Positions 4,551 to 5,436 of a DNA stretch of 5,436 bases are shown here, in pieces. A program made the translations under genes and the position numbers. The notes under the pieces were generated by a model. It saw nothing but the letters and a program-made list of their open reading frames with translations, did no database searches and was not told where the DNA came from. This DNA comes from Acidobacteriota bacterium. Lineage in GTDB: Bacteria; Acidobacteriota; Terriglobia; Terriglobales; Acidobacteriaceae. Positions within the stretch are counted from its first letter, which is position 1; each line of letters starts with the position of its first letter. The stretch is taken from the NCBI GenBank assembly GCA_021810815.1, contig JAJZHR010000201.1, forward strand, positions 1 to 5,436. Direction: 5' to 3'.

Positions 4551-5436
4551 CTACCTGCCCGTCCGCAGTTCCTCGTTCAGCACACTCGCCGCCTGCTCGC
4601 ACGCCGCGCGATCCACATCGAGATGCGTCACCAGGCGCACCGCGTGAGGCCCCACCGTGCTCGCCAGCACGCCGCGCGCCTTCAGGCGGCCCACCAGGGC
4701 AGCGGCGTCTCCCCGGTCGCGCAGAGCGAAGATGACGATGTTCGTCTGCACCGCCGAGAGGTCGATCTCCACCTGGCGGTGCTGCGCCACGGCCTCCGCC
4801 AGCATCCGTGCGTTGGCATGGTCAGCGGCCAGCAATGCGGGCCCTTCCTCCAGCGCGATCAGGCCGGCGGCGGCCAGCACACCCGCCTGCCGCATTCCGC
4901 CGCCCAGCGCCTTGCGGAACGACCGCGCCCGCGCCATCAATTCCCTGCTGCCCACCAGCATCGATCCCACCGGCGCGCCCAGCCCCTTCGACAGGCAGAA
5001 CATCACCGTGTCAAAGCCGCTCGTCAGCTCCGCCACGCCAACCCCCAGTGCCGTAGCAGCGTTGAATACGCGCGCCCCGTCCAGATGCGTCGGCAGGCCA
5101 GCATCCTTCGCTCCCGCCCAAATCTCCCGCAGCACATCGAGCGGAGTAACAGTTCCGCCCGCCATGTTATGCGTATTCTCAAGCTCCACCAGCGCTGTCT
5201 GCGCGCGATAGTAAATCTTCGGAGCGATGCTCTCCTTGATCTGCGCCCAGGTAAGAATGCCCTGATGCGCTGCCACTGTGCGCGGCACGCAGCCGGCAAA
5301 GGCCGCTACCATCCCCATCTCCCAGTTCAGGATGTGCGCCCGCGACTCGCAGATCACCTCCTGCCCATGCTGCGTGTGCAGCCGGATGCCGATCAGGTTG
5401 CCCATGCTGCCAGAGGGCACAAACAGCGAGATCGGA
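4551..5436 (-). CDS. ltaE: Low-specificity L-threonine aldolase, N-terminus beyond window
   Basis: This PLP enzyme cleaves L-threonine and L-allo-threonine to glycine and acetaldehyde in the cytoplasm. The frame is open to the right edge; 294 residues are seen, beginning PISLFVPSGSMGN, so about 47-50 N-terminal residues are missing by comparison with E. coli LtaE (333 residues). The GTG at 5420 is an internal valine, not the start, because the preceding ISLF already fits the family. Key blocks in fragment numbering: His34 in SRAHI (equivalent to E. coli H83, which stacks on PLP), LENTHNMAGG (85-94), HLDGARVFNA (117-126), the PLP-binding Lys150 in CLSKGLGAPVGS (E. coli K197), GGGMRQAGVLAAAG, and the C-terminal RLVTHLDV. 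It is on the same strand as icd, 143 bp upstream of it. The alternative would be another aldolase of the same fold class, but the match to the low-specificity group is close. Confidence 0.93.
   Translation of the reverse strand, partial: PISLFVPSGSMGNLIGIRLHTQHGQEVICESRAHILNWEMGMVAAFAGCVPRTVAAHQGILTWAQIKESIAPKIYYRAQTALVELENTHNMAGGTVTPLDVLREIWAGAKDAGLPTHLDGARVFNAATALGVGVAELTSGFDTVMFCLSKGLGAPVGSMLVGSRELMARARSFRKALGGGMRQAGVLAAAGLIALEEGPALLAADHANARMLAEAVAQHRQVEIDLSAVQTNIVIFALRDRGDAAALVGRLKARGVLASTVGPHAVRLVTHLDVDRAACEQAASVLNEELRTGR

Overview
The window looks like chromosomal DNA from a GC-rich bacterium, most likely an acidobacterium of the Terriglobus/Granulicella/Edaphobacter type. This rests on an N-terminal lipoprotein fragment resembling DUF4382 proteins common in that group, an LPDAP motif after a signal peptide, and the style of the metabolic enzymes. 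It is a judgement from memory of protein families, not from a database search. Six protein-coding genes are visible, two of them cut by the window edges. I see no RNA genes, insertion sequences, CRISPR arrays or phage genes.

Left part (1-1862). A minus-strand lipoprotein gene runs off the left edge (start at 276, strong Shine-Dalgarno, lipobox Cys37). Across a divergent intergenic region of about 260 bp lies a plus-strand pair of cyclophilin-type peptidyl-prolyl isomerases. The first (542-1264) carries a signal peptide and a Pro/Ala-rich tail, so it should work outside the cytoplasm. The second (1344-1862) is a compact cytoplasmic form. They look like tandem duplicates that have been sent to different compartments. 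A strong 12-bp hairpin (1889-1915) separates this pair from the convergent genes and probably terminates transcription from both sides.

Right part (1968-5436), all minus strand, in transcription order: a low-specificity L-threonine aldolase (5' end cut by the window edge), NADP-type isocitrate dehydrogenase (icd), and an LDH-like (type 3) malate dehydrogenase (mdh). icd and mdh are both TCA-cycle enzymes and are separated by 109 bp that hold two tandem hairpins. They may be co-transcribed with the hairpins modulating mdh expression. A 143-bp gap separates ltaE from icd and probably carries the icd promoter.

This is mostly ordinary housekeeping sequence. The points worth a second look are the lipoprotein fragment at the left edge, the divergence between the two cyclophilins (a Trp-to-His change in the active-site groove, two long identical DNA runs), the roughly 47-residue insertion in isocitrate dehydrogenase, and the double hairpin between icd and mdh. 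I found no convincing evidence for an undescribed multi-gene system.
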